Source: Rhizobiales bacterium Ga0077545 (GTDB lineage: Bacteria > Pseudomonadota > Alphaproteobacteria > Rhizobiales > Methylopilaceae). Taken from it: a stretch of DNA of 64,000 nucleotides. Shown piece after piece: positions 24,632 through 37,432 of the stretch. The position numbers were made by a program, and so were the translations under genes. Below the pieces are notes generated by a model, which saw only the letters and a program-made list of their open reading frames with translations, did no database searches and was not told the DNA's origin. The DNA lies in the NCBI GenBank assembly GCA_001464335.1, contig LNEV01000012.1:1-64000 (forward strand), written 5' to 3'. Positions within the stretch are counted from its first letter, which is position 1. Each line of letters begins with the position of its first letter.

Positions 24632-27268
24632 TCACGCTTGCGCGGTCTTCAGGGCGCGGGCCGTCTTTCGTTTTGTGAGCGCGACAAGGCCGGCGGGGAG
24701 CACGACAAGACACACGATCACGGTCAGAAGGACGGCAAGTCCGAGGAGAAGACCCATGCTGTAGAGGCCGCGATGGGCCGAAATGGCAAGTGTCGCGAAG
24801 GCGGCGACATTGTTGAGCTGCGCAACAAGTACCGCCAGCGAGGTCGAGGTGTCCAGCACGTCCTTGTTGGGGCCGCCTTCCTCCTCGAGTTCGCGGTGGC
24901 GCACGACGATGTGCACGCTGCCGGCAACGCCGAGGCCGATGAGAAGCGGCACCACGATGACATTGGCGAAGTTGAAGGGCAGATCGAGCAGCGCGGAGCC
25001 CGCGACCGTCCACACTGAGGCGATGCCGAGCGGCAGGAGGATCAGCGCCACATCACTGAGGCGGCGGCGCAGGAACCAAACGATGAGGCCGATGGCGACC
25101 GTCGTGTAGAGGATGGCCTCGCCGAAGGCTTGCAGAATGGCCGTGCCAGCATCGGTGACGCTGGCGGGCACGCCGGATGCGTCGGGCTCGATGGCCTGGA
25201 CCTTGGTGGCGAAGTTTTCGAGGCCTTCCGGCGTTCCGATGTCTTCCGTCGGCTGGACCTGAAGACGGATCTGGCCCTTGTCGGAAATCCACTCGCGCCG
25301 GATGTTCGGGGGAAGATCGTCGACCGTCAGCACGCGGGCCGACTGAAGGCGCTCGCCGAGCGTCGAGATGATCTGGGGCAGGGAGCCGACAAGCGATTCC
25401 TGCAGAACGGCGAGATTGTCGTCGGATGTGCCGACCTTCGAGGCGAAGGCCGCAAGACCGTCGCGCAGTTCGGCGGCGGCGGTGCGGGTGGCCTCATCGG
25501 CCGTCGTGTCGGCCGCAAGGCGCTCGGCCGTCGCGCGCAGACGCTCGAAGGAGGCGCGCAGTTCGGGCGCGGTCGGCGGTGCTTTGCGGGCATTGGCGTC
25601 GAAGAAGGCCGGGCCGAGCACGCTCTTGGTCGCGTCGATCAGCTTGAGCTTTTCGTCCTGCTCGGTCGGCAGATAGTTTTCGGCCGTGGCGACGCGCGCG
25701 ACGCCCGGAATGGCGGCAAGGCGCTCCTTCAGCCGGGGGACATCCGCCGGGTTTTCGGCGACGACGTTGAGCGAATAGGGCGAGGTCTGCGGATCGTCCG
25801 CCAGCGAATGAAAGGCGACGACCGGCGGCGCCTTCGGGTTCTGGAGATTGAGCGGGTTGACGTCGACGCGGGCACCGGCCGAGGCAATCAGCGCGCCGAT
25901 CGTCACCATGCCGGAGAGAACGAGGATCATCCGATAGTGACGGTTGATCCAGCCGCCGAGGCCGAAATGGACATCGCCCCATTTGGGCACTTTCGGCGGC
26001 ATGAGCGCCATGAGCGCCGGCTGCACCGTGAAGGTGATGACGACCGCAACCACCATGCCGAGCGCCGAGATGATGCCGAATTCGGCAAGGCCCGTGTAGG
26101 AGGTCGGCACGAAGGACAGGAAGGCGACGCTGGCGCAGACCGCGCTGAGCCAGATGGCCGGGCCCTCGCCGACAAGCGCCTGCCGCATGGCGAGTTCGAA
26201 GTCCTTGCCGTTCTTGCGCTCCTCGAGGAAACGCAGGCCGGTATGGGTGCCGAAATCGATGCCGAGGCCGATGAACAGGACCATGAAGGCGACGGAGATC
26301 AGATTGAGCGAGCCGACGAACAAGGTCGCAAGGCCCGTCGTCCAGATGCCGCCGACGATGAGCGTGATGAGCAAAGCCGCGATGAGACGGCCCGAGCGCA
26401 GGCCAAGGACGAGGCTGAGCGCGACGAGAATGAAGGAGAGCACGCTGGCCGTGGAGGCGCCGGAGAAGGCATCGCTCAGTTCCTGATTCCGCAGGGCCGG
26501 ATCGCCGGTTACCTGGAAAACCACGCCCTCGGCCTCTTCTTCCCCAACGCCCTGCATTTCTGCCTTGAGGGCATCGAGCGCCGGGCCCGCGCGGTTGAGC
26601 GAGGCGTTGTCGAGAACGGGCTTTGCGAGCACGAACCGGCGTGTGCCGGGACGGCCTTCGGGCCGCTGGATGCCGAAAATCGTGACCCAGTCGGTGCGGG
26701 CATATTCGTCCGATGCGCGCTCGGACGCCGCCGTGCCGAGGCCGCTCAAAAGGCGGGCACGCAGCTCGGGGTTCGCGGTCTCGGGTGTCGCGGCGAGGTC
26801 GGCGATGCCGCGCAGGCTGGGATCGGTGGCCAGAACATCGAAACCCGGTTTGGACTTTTCGACGTCGCCGAGCAGCGCTTTCAACCGGTCGGGCGCCAGA
26901 TAGAGAAACCCGTTATCCGAGAAGAAGCTTTCCGAGCCGGGCGAGGCGACGCTGGTGAACAGATCGGGCAGTGCCTCGAGGCGGACCTTCAGATTGGCCG
27001 CCGCGCTGTCGGCGTCCGCGGGGGTCTTGGCGTCGATGATGACGAGCAGCGCTTCGTTCTTCGGGAACACCGCACGGTACTTCATCTCGACCTGCCGGAA
27101 TCGCAGATCGTTCGAGAGCAGACCCTCCGCGGAGGTGTCGATCTTCATGTGGGACGAGTACCAGAGCGCGAGCACCGTCAGCAAAGCGGACGCGACGATG
27201 ACCGCCCACGGATGGCGGAACGTCATTGTCGCGCAGGCGTTCAAAATCCGCTCGCCCAATTTCCACAT
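24632..27268 (-). CDS. hpnN: RND-family hopanoid transporter HpnN
   Basis: 878 residues with two RND halves. TM1 is near the N-terminus (WAVIVASALLTVLALWY), then a large periplasmic loop, TM2-6 (LSFILVALSLVLGL, ALLITLIVGGIWTTGLATLFV, GLGIDFGTHTGLRFLEE and on), a second loop, and TM8-12 to the end. HpnN moves hopanoids from the inner to the outer membrane. The start has GGAG eight bases upstream. It is first gene of the hpnN-hpnA-DUF2141 unit and divergent from ispA. Confidence 0.95.
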   Translation of the reverse strand: MWKLGERILNACATMTFRHPWAVIVASALLTVLALWYSSHMKIDTSAEGLLSNDLRFRQVEMKYRAVFPKNEALLVIIDAKTPADADSAAANLKVRLEALPDLFTSVASPGSESFFSDNGFLYLAPDRLKALLGDVEKSKPGFDVLATDPSLRGIADLAATPETANPELRARLLSGLGTAASERASDEYARTDWVTIFGIQRPEGRPGTRRFVLAKPVLDNASLNRAGPALDALKAEMQGVGEEEAEGVVFQVTGDPALRNQELSDAFSGASTASVLSFILVALSLVLGLRSGRLIAALLITLIVGGIWTTGLATLFVGSLNLISVAFMVLFIGLGIDFGTHTGLRFLEERKNGKDFELAMRQALVGEGPAIWLSAVCASVAFLSFVPTSYTGLAEFGIISALGMVVAVVITFTVQPALMALMPPKVPKWGDVHFGLGGWINRHYRMILVLSGMVTIGALIASAGARVDVNPLNLQNPKAPPVVAFHSLADDPQTSPYSLNVVAENPADVPRLKERLAAIPGVARVATAENYLPTEQDEKLKLIDATKSVLGPAFFDANARKAPPTAPELRASFERLRATAERLAADTTADEATRTAAAELRDGLAAFASKVGTSDDNLAVLQESLVGSLPQIISTLGERLQSARVLTVDDLPPNIRREWISDKGQIRLQVQPTEDIGTPEGLENFATKVQAIEPDASGVPASVTDAGTAILQAFGEAILYTTVAIGLIVWFLRRRLSDVALILLPLGIASVWTVAGSALLDLPFNFANVIVVPLLIGLGVAGSVHIVVRHRELEEEGGPNKDVLDTSTSLAVLVAQLNNVAAFATLAISAHRGLYSMGLLLGLAVLLTVIVCLVVLPAGLVALTKRKTARALKTAQA

Positions 27269-27444
27269 TTGCGCTACTCCGCCCCTGCCGGTGGCTTTCT
27301 GGAATTAATCTTAGAAAGCCTTCGGCCTTGTCTTCTGACCGGCCGTTCGGCCAAGAGTTCACGAGCATTGCACCCGCGTCTGCGCCCCTCTGGGACCCAA
27401 ATGTGTCTAGCATTGGGCCGCGACGATCCGAAAGGTAACTGGAC

Positions 27445-28374
27445 TTGAAATCAGCGGATTTTGCTTCACGCCTCGCGGACGTCGCCAAAACCGTCGACGG
27501 CGTTCTGATGAAGCTGTTTGCGGATGAGGCGTTGCCGGGGGAAATCCTGCGGCCTCAACGGGTTGTGGAGAGCATGCGCTATGCCGCGCTGGCGGGCGGC
27601 AAAAGGCTTCGCCCGTTCCTCGTGATCGAGACGGCGCGACTTTTCGGCAAGGACGGCGAGGGGGTGCTGCGCACTGCCGCGGCCATCGAATGCGTGCATT
27701 GCTACAGCCTCGTCCACGACGACTTGCCGGCGATGGACAATGACGATCTGCGCCGGGGCCAGCCGACGACCCACAAGAAATACGACGAGGCCACCGCCAT
27801 TCTGGCAGGCGATGCGCTGCTGACGGTCGCCTTCGACATTCTGGCCGACGAGCCGACCTCGCCCGACGCCGCGACGCGCATCGCGCTCGTCAAGTCGCTG
27901 GCGCGCGCTTCGGGCCTCGGCGGCATGGTCGGTGGGCAGCTTCTCGATCTCGAAGCCGAAGGCCGCTTCGCGGACGGCACGCCGCTGCCGCTGACCGACA
28001 CGCAGATTCTGCGCCTCCAGAGCATGAAGACGGGCGCGCTTTTGTTCGCCGGCGTCGAAATGGGCGCGATCATCGGCGGCGCGAGCGCGGCCGAGCATGA
28101 GGCGCTCGGGCGTTACGGCCGCGCGCTGGGCGTCGCCTTCCAGATCGCCGACGATCTTCTCGACGAGGAATCGGATGCGGCGACCATGGGCAAGGCGACC
28201 GGCAAGGACGCCGCCATGGGCAAGGGCACGCTTGTGCGCCTGTGGGGCAAGGAAGCGGCACGCAAGCGCCTTGGCGAACTCGTCGAGGAAGCCGAAAGCG
28301 CGCTCGCAGGTTTCGGCGACAAGGCCGACGTGCTGCGCGAGGCCGCGCGTTTCGTGGCCAATCGGGATCGCTGA
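27445..28374 (+). CDS. ispA: Polyprenyl (farnesyl) diphosphate synthase
   Basis: 309 residues. First Asp-rich motif HDDLPAMDND (Asp92, Asp93, Asp98), second FQIADDLLDE (Asp236, Asp237, Asp240), and GGKRLRP at 51-57 for the pyrophosphate. The layout is that of bacterial farnesyl/geranylgeranyl diphosphate synthases; farnesyl is most likely given the squalene genes. The start is TTG with AAAGG upstream; no better ATG exists. It is divergent from hpnN. ispA is often adjacent to dxs in alphaproteobacteria; here the hopanoid genes lie between them. Confidence 0.93.
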   Translation: MKSADFASRLADVAKTVDGVLMKLFADEALPGEILRPQRVVESMRYAALAGGKRLRPFLVIETARLFGKDGEGVLRTAAAIECVHCYSLVHDDLPAMDNDDLRRGQPTTHKKYDEATAILAGDALLTVAFDILADEPTSPDAATRIALVKSLARASGLGGMVGGQLLDLEAEGRFADGTPLPLTDTQILRLQSMKTGALLFAGVEMGAIIGGASAAEHEALGRYGRALGVAFQIADDLLDEESDAATMGKATGKDAAMGKGTLVRLWGKEAARKRLGELVEEAESALAGFGDKADVLREAARFVANRDR

Positions 28375-28380
28375 TCGTAT

Positions 28381-28420
28381 CCCGGACCGCGCATGGCTCA
28401 GCCGTGCCGCGCGATCCGGG
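28381..28420. repeat. Intergenic palindrome downstream of ispA
   Basis: CCCGGACCGCGC (28381-28392) pairs imperfectly with GCGCGATCCGGG (28409-28420). This is the CCCGGA...TCCGGG repeat class common between genes in Hyphomicrobiales. A related CCCGGATCGGCG-type stretch follows near 28502. Confidence 0.5.
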
Positions 28421-28547
28421 AACCAGCATTAAGTACGGCGAAGCCGTTTCTTGACTATGCGTCGCTGAGATGAGCGCCTGCGGCGCGCATTGCTCCTGGG
28501 TCCCGGATCGGCGTTCGGCTTCGCCTCACTTGTCCGGTAGGACGTAA

Positions 28548-31022
<2,475 letters not shown>

Positions 31023-31133
31023 AAGCGCGCTCTCCGTGTGCTGGCCTGATCGGAACCAACGCGTTCCGAATGCGATTCTAGTTTCCCCGTTCCGGCGCCC
31101 GGAAACAAGCAATCGCCATGCCGTCAGCGGGTA

Positions 31134-33521
<2,388 letters not shown>

Positions 33522-33580
33522 GGCCTTGGTCCTCATCCTCTTTCATGCGGCGCGGCGTTCACGCGAAAATGACTGGGACA

Positions 33581-33611
33581 GAGATGGACCTTCCCCCTCG
33601 GGCAAGGTCAA
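33581..33611 (-). promoter_or_regulatory. CueR-type (MerR family) copper promoter
   Basis: On the minus strand TTGACC (33611-33606) is followed after 19 bases by CATCTC (33586-33581). The long spacer carries the dyad GACCTT-N11-AAGGTC (33587-33609). A 19-bp spacer with this dyad is the hallmark of CueR-activated copA promoters; it points at the ATPase with a leader of about 50 bases. Confidence 0.75.
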
Positions 33612-33691
33612 GGGTTGCGGAAATTCCGGATGGCGCCTTCCCTTTTGAAGCGTCAGGCGTTGTCCGGAACCCGGTACAGGAGGAGATCAAC

Positions 33692-34054
33692 ATGACCCGA
33701 AAAACGTGTGCCGCTGCGCTGTTTCTTGCCCTTCTGGCGATGCCGGCCTTCGCGCAGGATCACGGCGCGCATGGCGGCCATGCCGCCGCGACCGACGACC
33801 CGGCCTTCGCCGCCCAGATGAAGGCGCATGAGGACATGACGCGCGATATGGGGGGCGTTCAGCCCTCCGGCAATCCGGACGTCGATTTCGTCCGCATGAT
33901 GATCCCCCACCATGAGGGGGCGATCGCGATGGCCGAGGTCGAGCTGAAATACGGCAAGGACGAGAGCCGCAAGGAACTCGCGCGCCAGATCATCGCGACG
34001 CAGAAAAAGGAAATCGCCGAGATGAAGGACTGGCTCGCCAAGAACGATAAATAA
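33692..34054 (+). CDS. DUF305 (CopM-like) periplasmic protein
   Basis: 120 residues. Signal peptide MTRKTCAAALFLALLAMPAFAQ, a His-rich linker (DHGAHGGHAAA), and a ferritin-like DUF305 core with FVRMMIPHHEGAIAMAEVEL and a closing KKEIAEMKDWLAK. DUF305 proteins such as cyanobacterial CopM bind copper in the periplasm. Divergent from the copper ATPase across a shared control region, which supports a copper role. AGGAGGAGAT precedes the ATG. Confidence 0.9.
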   Translation: MTRKTCAAALFLALLAMPAFAQDHGAHGGHAAATDDPAFAAQMKAHEDMTRDMGGVQPSGNPDVDFVRMMIPHHEGAIAMAEVELKYGKDESRKELARQIIATQKKEIAEMKDWLAKNDK

Positions 34055-34096
34055 CGCTTTTGCCGCGGCAGGGGCGTTCGGCTAAGAAAACGGCCG

Positions 34097-34984
34097 ATGC
34101 CGGACGCTCCTGCCCCACCACGCTACGACCTCGATGTCAGCGTCATCATCCCCGCGCTGGAAGCAATGCCCCACGCGCTGCGGATCGTGAGATTGCTGGC
34201 CGAGCAGAGCCACGACTTTTCGTTCGAGATCCTTCTCGTGCTCAATCATGAGGAGCGGGAGATCGAGGCGGAGCTTCCGGCGCGGGCGCGGATTCTGTTT
34301 TGCCCGGAGAGAGGGGCCTTTTTCGCGCGGAATGCCGGAATTCGCGCGGCGCGCGGGCGCGTCCTCGCTTTCACCGACAGCGACTGCACGCCGACATCGT
34401 CATGGCTTTCGGAAGGTTACAAGGCCGTCCGCACACATGATTATTCGGGTCTGGTCGCGGGGCGCATCGCGCCGTATTACGGACGAAAGACCGATGTCGC
34501 GATCTTCGAAAGTGCGTTCTCTTTTCGCCAGGATCGGTATGTTGCCGCAGGATTCGGGGCCACGGGAAATCTGTGGGTGCCGGCGGACATTGTTCGTACA
34601 ATCCGCGCTTTCGACCCTGCAATGCTGGGGGCAGGCGATGTCGAATTCGGTCTCAGGGCGCGGGCCGCCGGTATCCCGATATTCCATGCGCCGGAAAGCG
34701 TCGTCGGCCATGAATGCCGCACCGGGCTCTTGGATCTTCTTGCGAAGGAGCGCCGGCTTGCGGGTGGCGAAGTGCTGCTGACGCGCTCAACGTCGCTGTC
34801 CGGACACCGAATTGCGCGGCTTGACGACGAGTGGCGTTGGGCGAAACGTCGCTACAGCCTGATACGGTCCGCACATCCGGGGGCGCGCGGGCTGCGGCTG
34901 CAGGCCATTTCGCTGCTGGTACTGCTTGCCCGCGCGGGCGAGAAGATTCTCGTGCGAGCCGGAAAAAGACCGCTCCGGCACTGA
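34097..34984 (+). CDS. Family 2 glycosyltransferase
   Basis: 295 residues. GT2/GT-A fold: VSVIIPALEAMPHALRIVRLL at the N-terminus, nucleotide-binding DXD-like FTDSDCTP, FGATGNLWVPAD, and an ED-type motif in GAGDVEFGLRARAAG. It probably transfers a sugar for surface polysaccharide or glycolipid; donor and acceptor are unknown. No other polysaccharide genes surround it. The C-terminus is basic and hydrophobic (LQAISLLVLLARAGEKILVRAGKR) and may associate with the membrane. Confidence 0.85.
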   Translation: MPDAPAPPRYDLDVSVIIPALEAMPHALRIVRLLAEQSHDFSFEILLVLNHEEREIEAELPARARILFCPERGAFFARNAGIRAARGRVLAFTDSDCTPTSSWLSEGYKAVRTHDYSGLVAGRIAPYYGRKTDVAIFESAFSFRQDRYVAAGFGATGNLWVPADIVRTIRAFDPAMLGAGDVEFGLRARAAGIPIFHAPESVVGHECRTGLLDLLAKERRLAGGEVLLTRSTSLSGHRIARLDDEWRWAKRRYSLIRSAHPGARGLRLQAISLLVLLARAGEKILVRAGKRPLRH

Positions 34985-34988
34985 AGGC

Positions 34989-35810
34989 TCAGTAGCAGGA
35001 ATAGCCCGAGCAGGTATCGTCGATTTCGTTCGACCGCCCATTGATCTGGTCCTGCGCCTGGCGGACGAGATCGTCGAGATCGGTCGGGAAATAGTCCGGC
35101 AATCCGCCGGGGCCGCCGGTCCAGGTGTCGTTGGTTTCCGGTCCCGTGCCCGTGTAGGTGCTGCCGCCCGATTGGCCGGGGCCGCTGGTGAGGAAGGCGA
35201 GCGCCTCGTCGATTTCGGGCTTCGATGCCTTTTCCGGCGCCGACGGGCATTCTCCCGCGCCGGCCACGCTGACCGCATAGCCGGGACGGCGGATGACGAC
35301 CGTGCCGCAGGGCGTCGAGACTTCCGCCGTGCCGTAATGCAGGATGACGCGCGTTCCATCCGGGCCGTGCGCGAGCGTGACGGTGCCGCCGCGGATGCCG
35401 ACGGTTGCGACCGGCGTCGAGACGTCGACGCGGTTCGTGTGGCTGATCTCGCCGCCGACGAAACGCATCATGCCGCGTCCGAGCTTGATCGCCGCCTGGC
35501 CGGTTCCGGCATCGGGATTGAAAACGTAATTGTCGATCGTCACCGAACTCGACGGTCCGATGCTGAGCGTCGTCTTGTCGACGAACAGGATCTGGGTCGA
35601 GCCCTGCGCGGAGGTGCGGATCGTCTCGTTGCGGACGACCTCATTGCCAAGCCGGAGGGTGCGCGTGGCGCCGCCCTGCACGCCCTCCGTCGTCGGATTG
35701 ACGGCGGCGGCGGTGCCCACGGTCTGCGCCTGCGCGTTGAAGCCGAACAAAGCGGTCGAGGCCAGAAGGGCGGAGAGACGGGCGGCGGCGCGGCGGGAGA
35801 AAATCGGCAT
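34989..35810 (-). CDS. FecR-domain secreted protein
   Basis: 273 residues. Signal peptide to about NAQAQ (29). A FecR/beta-helical domain spans about 50-180 (GSTQILFVDKTTLSIGPSSSVTIDNYVF, VSTPVATVGIRGGTVTL). The C-terminal tail is rich in Gly, Asp and Thr with a final pair of Cys (CSGYSCY). In classical systems FecR transduces iron signals; proteins of this soluble class are instead found beside CHASE2 cyclases and outer-membrane proteins. It lies 8 bases after the TPR/barrel gene, so one transcript is likely. Confidence 0.85.
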   Translation of the reverse strand: MPIFSRRAAARLSALLASTALFGFNAQAQTVGTAAAVNPTTEGVQGGATRTLRLGNEVVRNETIRTSAQGSTQILFVDKTTLSIGPSSSVTIDNYVFNPDAGTGQAAIKLGRGMMRFVGGEISHTNRVDVSTPVATVGIRGGTVTLAHGPDGTRVILHYGTAEVSTPCGTVVIRRPGYAVSVAGAGECPSAPEKASKPEIDEALAFLTSGPGQSGGSTYTGTGPETNDTWTGGPGGLPDYFPTDLDDLVRQAQDQINGRSNEIDDTCSGYSCY

Positions 35811-35818
35811 CGCGAACC

Positions 35819-37219
35819 TCAGAAACGGAAATGGGGGCCAAAGGATATCGACAGATTGTCGGTATCGTAGGCCGAAAGGTTCGAATCCGTCTTCGTGTAG
35901 AAGATCTGCGTGCCGACGCCCGCCAAGTCGTTGATGGCGTAATCGGCGGCGAGGCCGACGCGGAACTGCTTGTCTTCGCGGCGGACGGGAACGACGTCGT
36001 TCGGGTTCTGAACGAAGAGGTCCGGCTCGTCATACTGCGTCCAGCGGAAGCCGATCAGCGGTGTGACGAGGAGCTGGTGCCCCTTCAGGCTGATGTCGAA
36101 CGGCAGTCGTAGCTCCGCAATGAAGCGGTCGTAGCTGAGGTAGTCCTCTGAATAGGAATAGCCGGTGAACGGCAGAGGCACGATCTCCGCATCGTCCACC
36201 GCGAGCCGCGAATAGCCGAGATGCAGGTTGAAGCGCTGCGCGGCGTAAGGGTCGGACGACAGCCGGATACCCGCCGAAGTGACCGGGCCGGTGCCGCCAT
36301 CGAAATCGTTCGGATCGGACGGATCGAAGAAGGACGTGTCGTCGCTGTACTCACGCCAAACGACATCCGCATAAGGCGCGAGCGTCCAGGTGCCGACGGG
36401 CACGGTGCCCGTGACGCCGCCGCCGAAGGAGACGAAATATTCGTCCTTGTCGAGCAGAGCGCCGCCGAACAGAAGATAGGGCTTGATCGTCGCGACCGCT
36501 GTCGGATGGTTCGTCGGAATGCCGAAGCGAGGGCCGAAGGTGAGTTCGGCGGAGGTGTAATCGTATTCGTCGAAATCGAGCTGGCGGGTGCTGTAGGAGG
36601 TCAGGCTGGCCTCGAACCGGTCGCCGCGCTGATTGCCGAAATCGTAGGAATAGCTGAAGCCGGTGTTGAGATAGCCGTTCCAGTCGCTTTCCGGGTTCCC
36701 GGTAACGTCTACCCAGTCGGCGATTGCAGGATTATAGGCGGTGTAGTCACCGTCCGGCTCGCCGTTGGCGTTGCTCTGCCAGCGGATGCCGGTACGCACA
36801 TAGCTGTTCCACTGATGCGGGCTGAGCTTGGTCTCGGCCTTGCCGAGCAGATAGGTGGCGCGGGCCTTGATGGGTTCGGGCGTCGCCGGATGCTGCAGCA
36901 CCGATTGATAATAGCCGCGCGCCATATCGTGCGAGCCGAGCTTGCCGTACAGGATGCCGAGATAAAGCCGCGCATTCGGCTCATCCGGCTTGAAGAACAG
37001 GACACGCTCCAGCGCGCCGATGGCGGCTTCGATGTCGCCGGCCTCATTGCTGAGGCTGGCATAACGCAGCGTCGCGGGCACATCGCCGGGATTGCGCACG
37101 AGATAGGCGAACAGTGCGGCGCGGTCGGACGGCAGGTGCGCCTGTGCCGCTGCCGGTTCCGCGGCAAGGCCGAACGCCGCCGCTACCAGCATGCCGAATG
37201 CAGCGCTCCTCGTCGTCAT
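35819..37219 (-). CDS. TPR-containing outer-membrane beta-barrel protein
   Basis: 466 residues. Signal peptide to about EPAAAQ. Three TPR-like units (about 30-130: GDIEAAIGALERVLFFKPDEPNARLYLGILYGKLGSHDMARGYYQSVL) are followed by a barrel of about 14 strands ending in Phe (NLSISFGPHFRF). The layout is like Slam/PgaA-type proteins with periplasmic TPRs feeding an outer-membrane pore, but no family is firmly identified. First gene of a two-gene unit with the FecR protein; divergent from the cyclase. Confidence 0.8.
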   Translation of the reverse strand: MTTRSAAFGMLVAAAFGLAAEPAAAQAHLPSDRAALFAYLVRNPGDVPATLRYASLSNEAGDIEAAIGALERVLFFKPDEPNARLYLGILYGKLGSHDMARGYYQSVLQHPATPEPIKARATYLLGKAETKLSPHQWNSYVRTGIRWQSNANGEPDGDYTAYNPAIADWVDVTGNPESDWNGYLNTGFSYSYDFGNQRGDRFEASLTSYSTRQLDFDEYDYTSAELTFGPRFGIPTNHPTAVATIKPYLLFGGALLDKDEYFVSFGGGVTGTVPVGTWTLAPYADVVWREYSDDTSFFDPSDPNDFDGGTGPVTSAGIRLSSDPYAAQRFNLHLGYSRLAVDDAEIVPLPFTGYSYSEDYLSYDRFIAELRLPFDISLKGHQLLVTPLIGFRWTQYDEPDLFVQNPNDVVPVRREDKQFRVGLAADYAINDLAGVGTQIFYTKTDSNLSAYDTDNLSISFGPHFRF

Positions 37220-37432
37220 GCAGGCCCCAATTCGTGAACAGGCGTTTACCTTTCCCGCAAGCCTGATGGGCCCGCTAGTGCACGAAGGTCACACTCCGGT
37301 TGAAAGGCATAGATTCCGCGCGCATAGGTTCACTCCTGACCGTGGTTGTTCGCTCCGGGCCGCGATTTGACGGCGCCGCCGGGGTTTGTACTAGTCGCGA
37401 GACGGGCATTTCGGGCGAGGGCTTGCGCTTTC

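Noticed and set aside
25130..27448. 772-codon antisense frame across hpnN
   Set aside because: Shadow of codon third-position GC; hpnN is intact.
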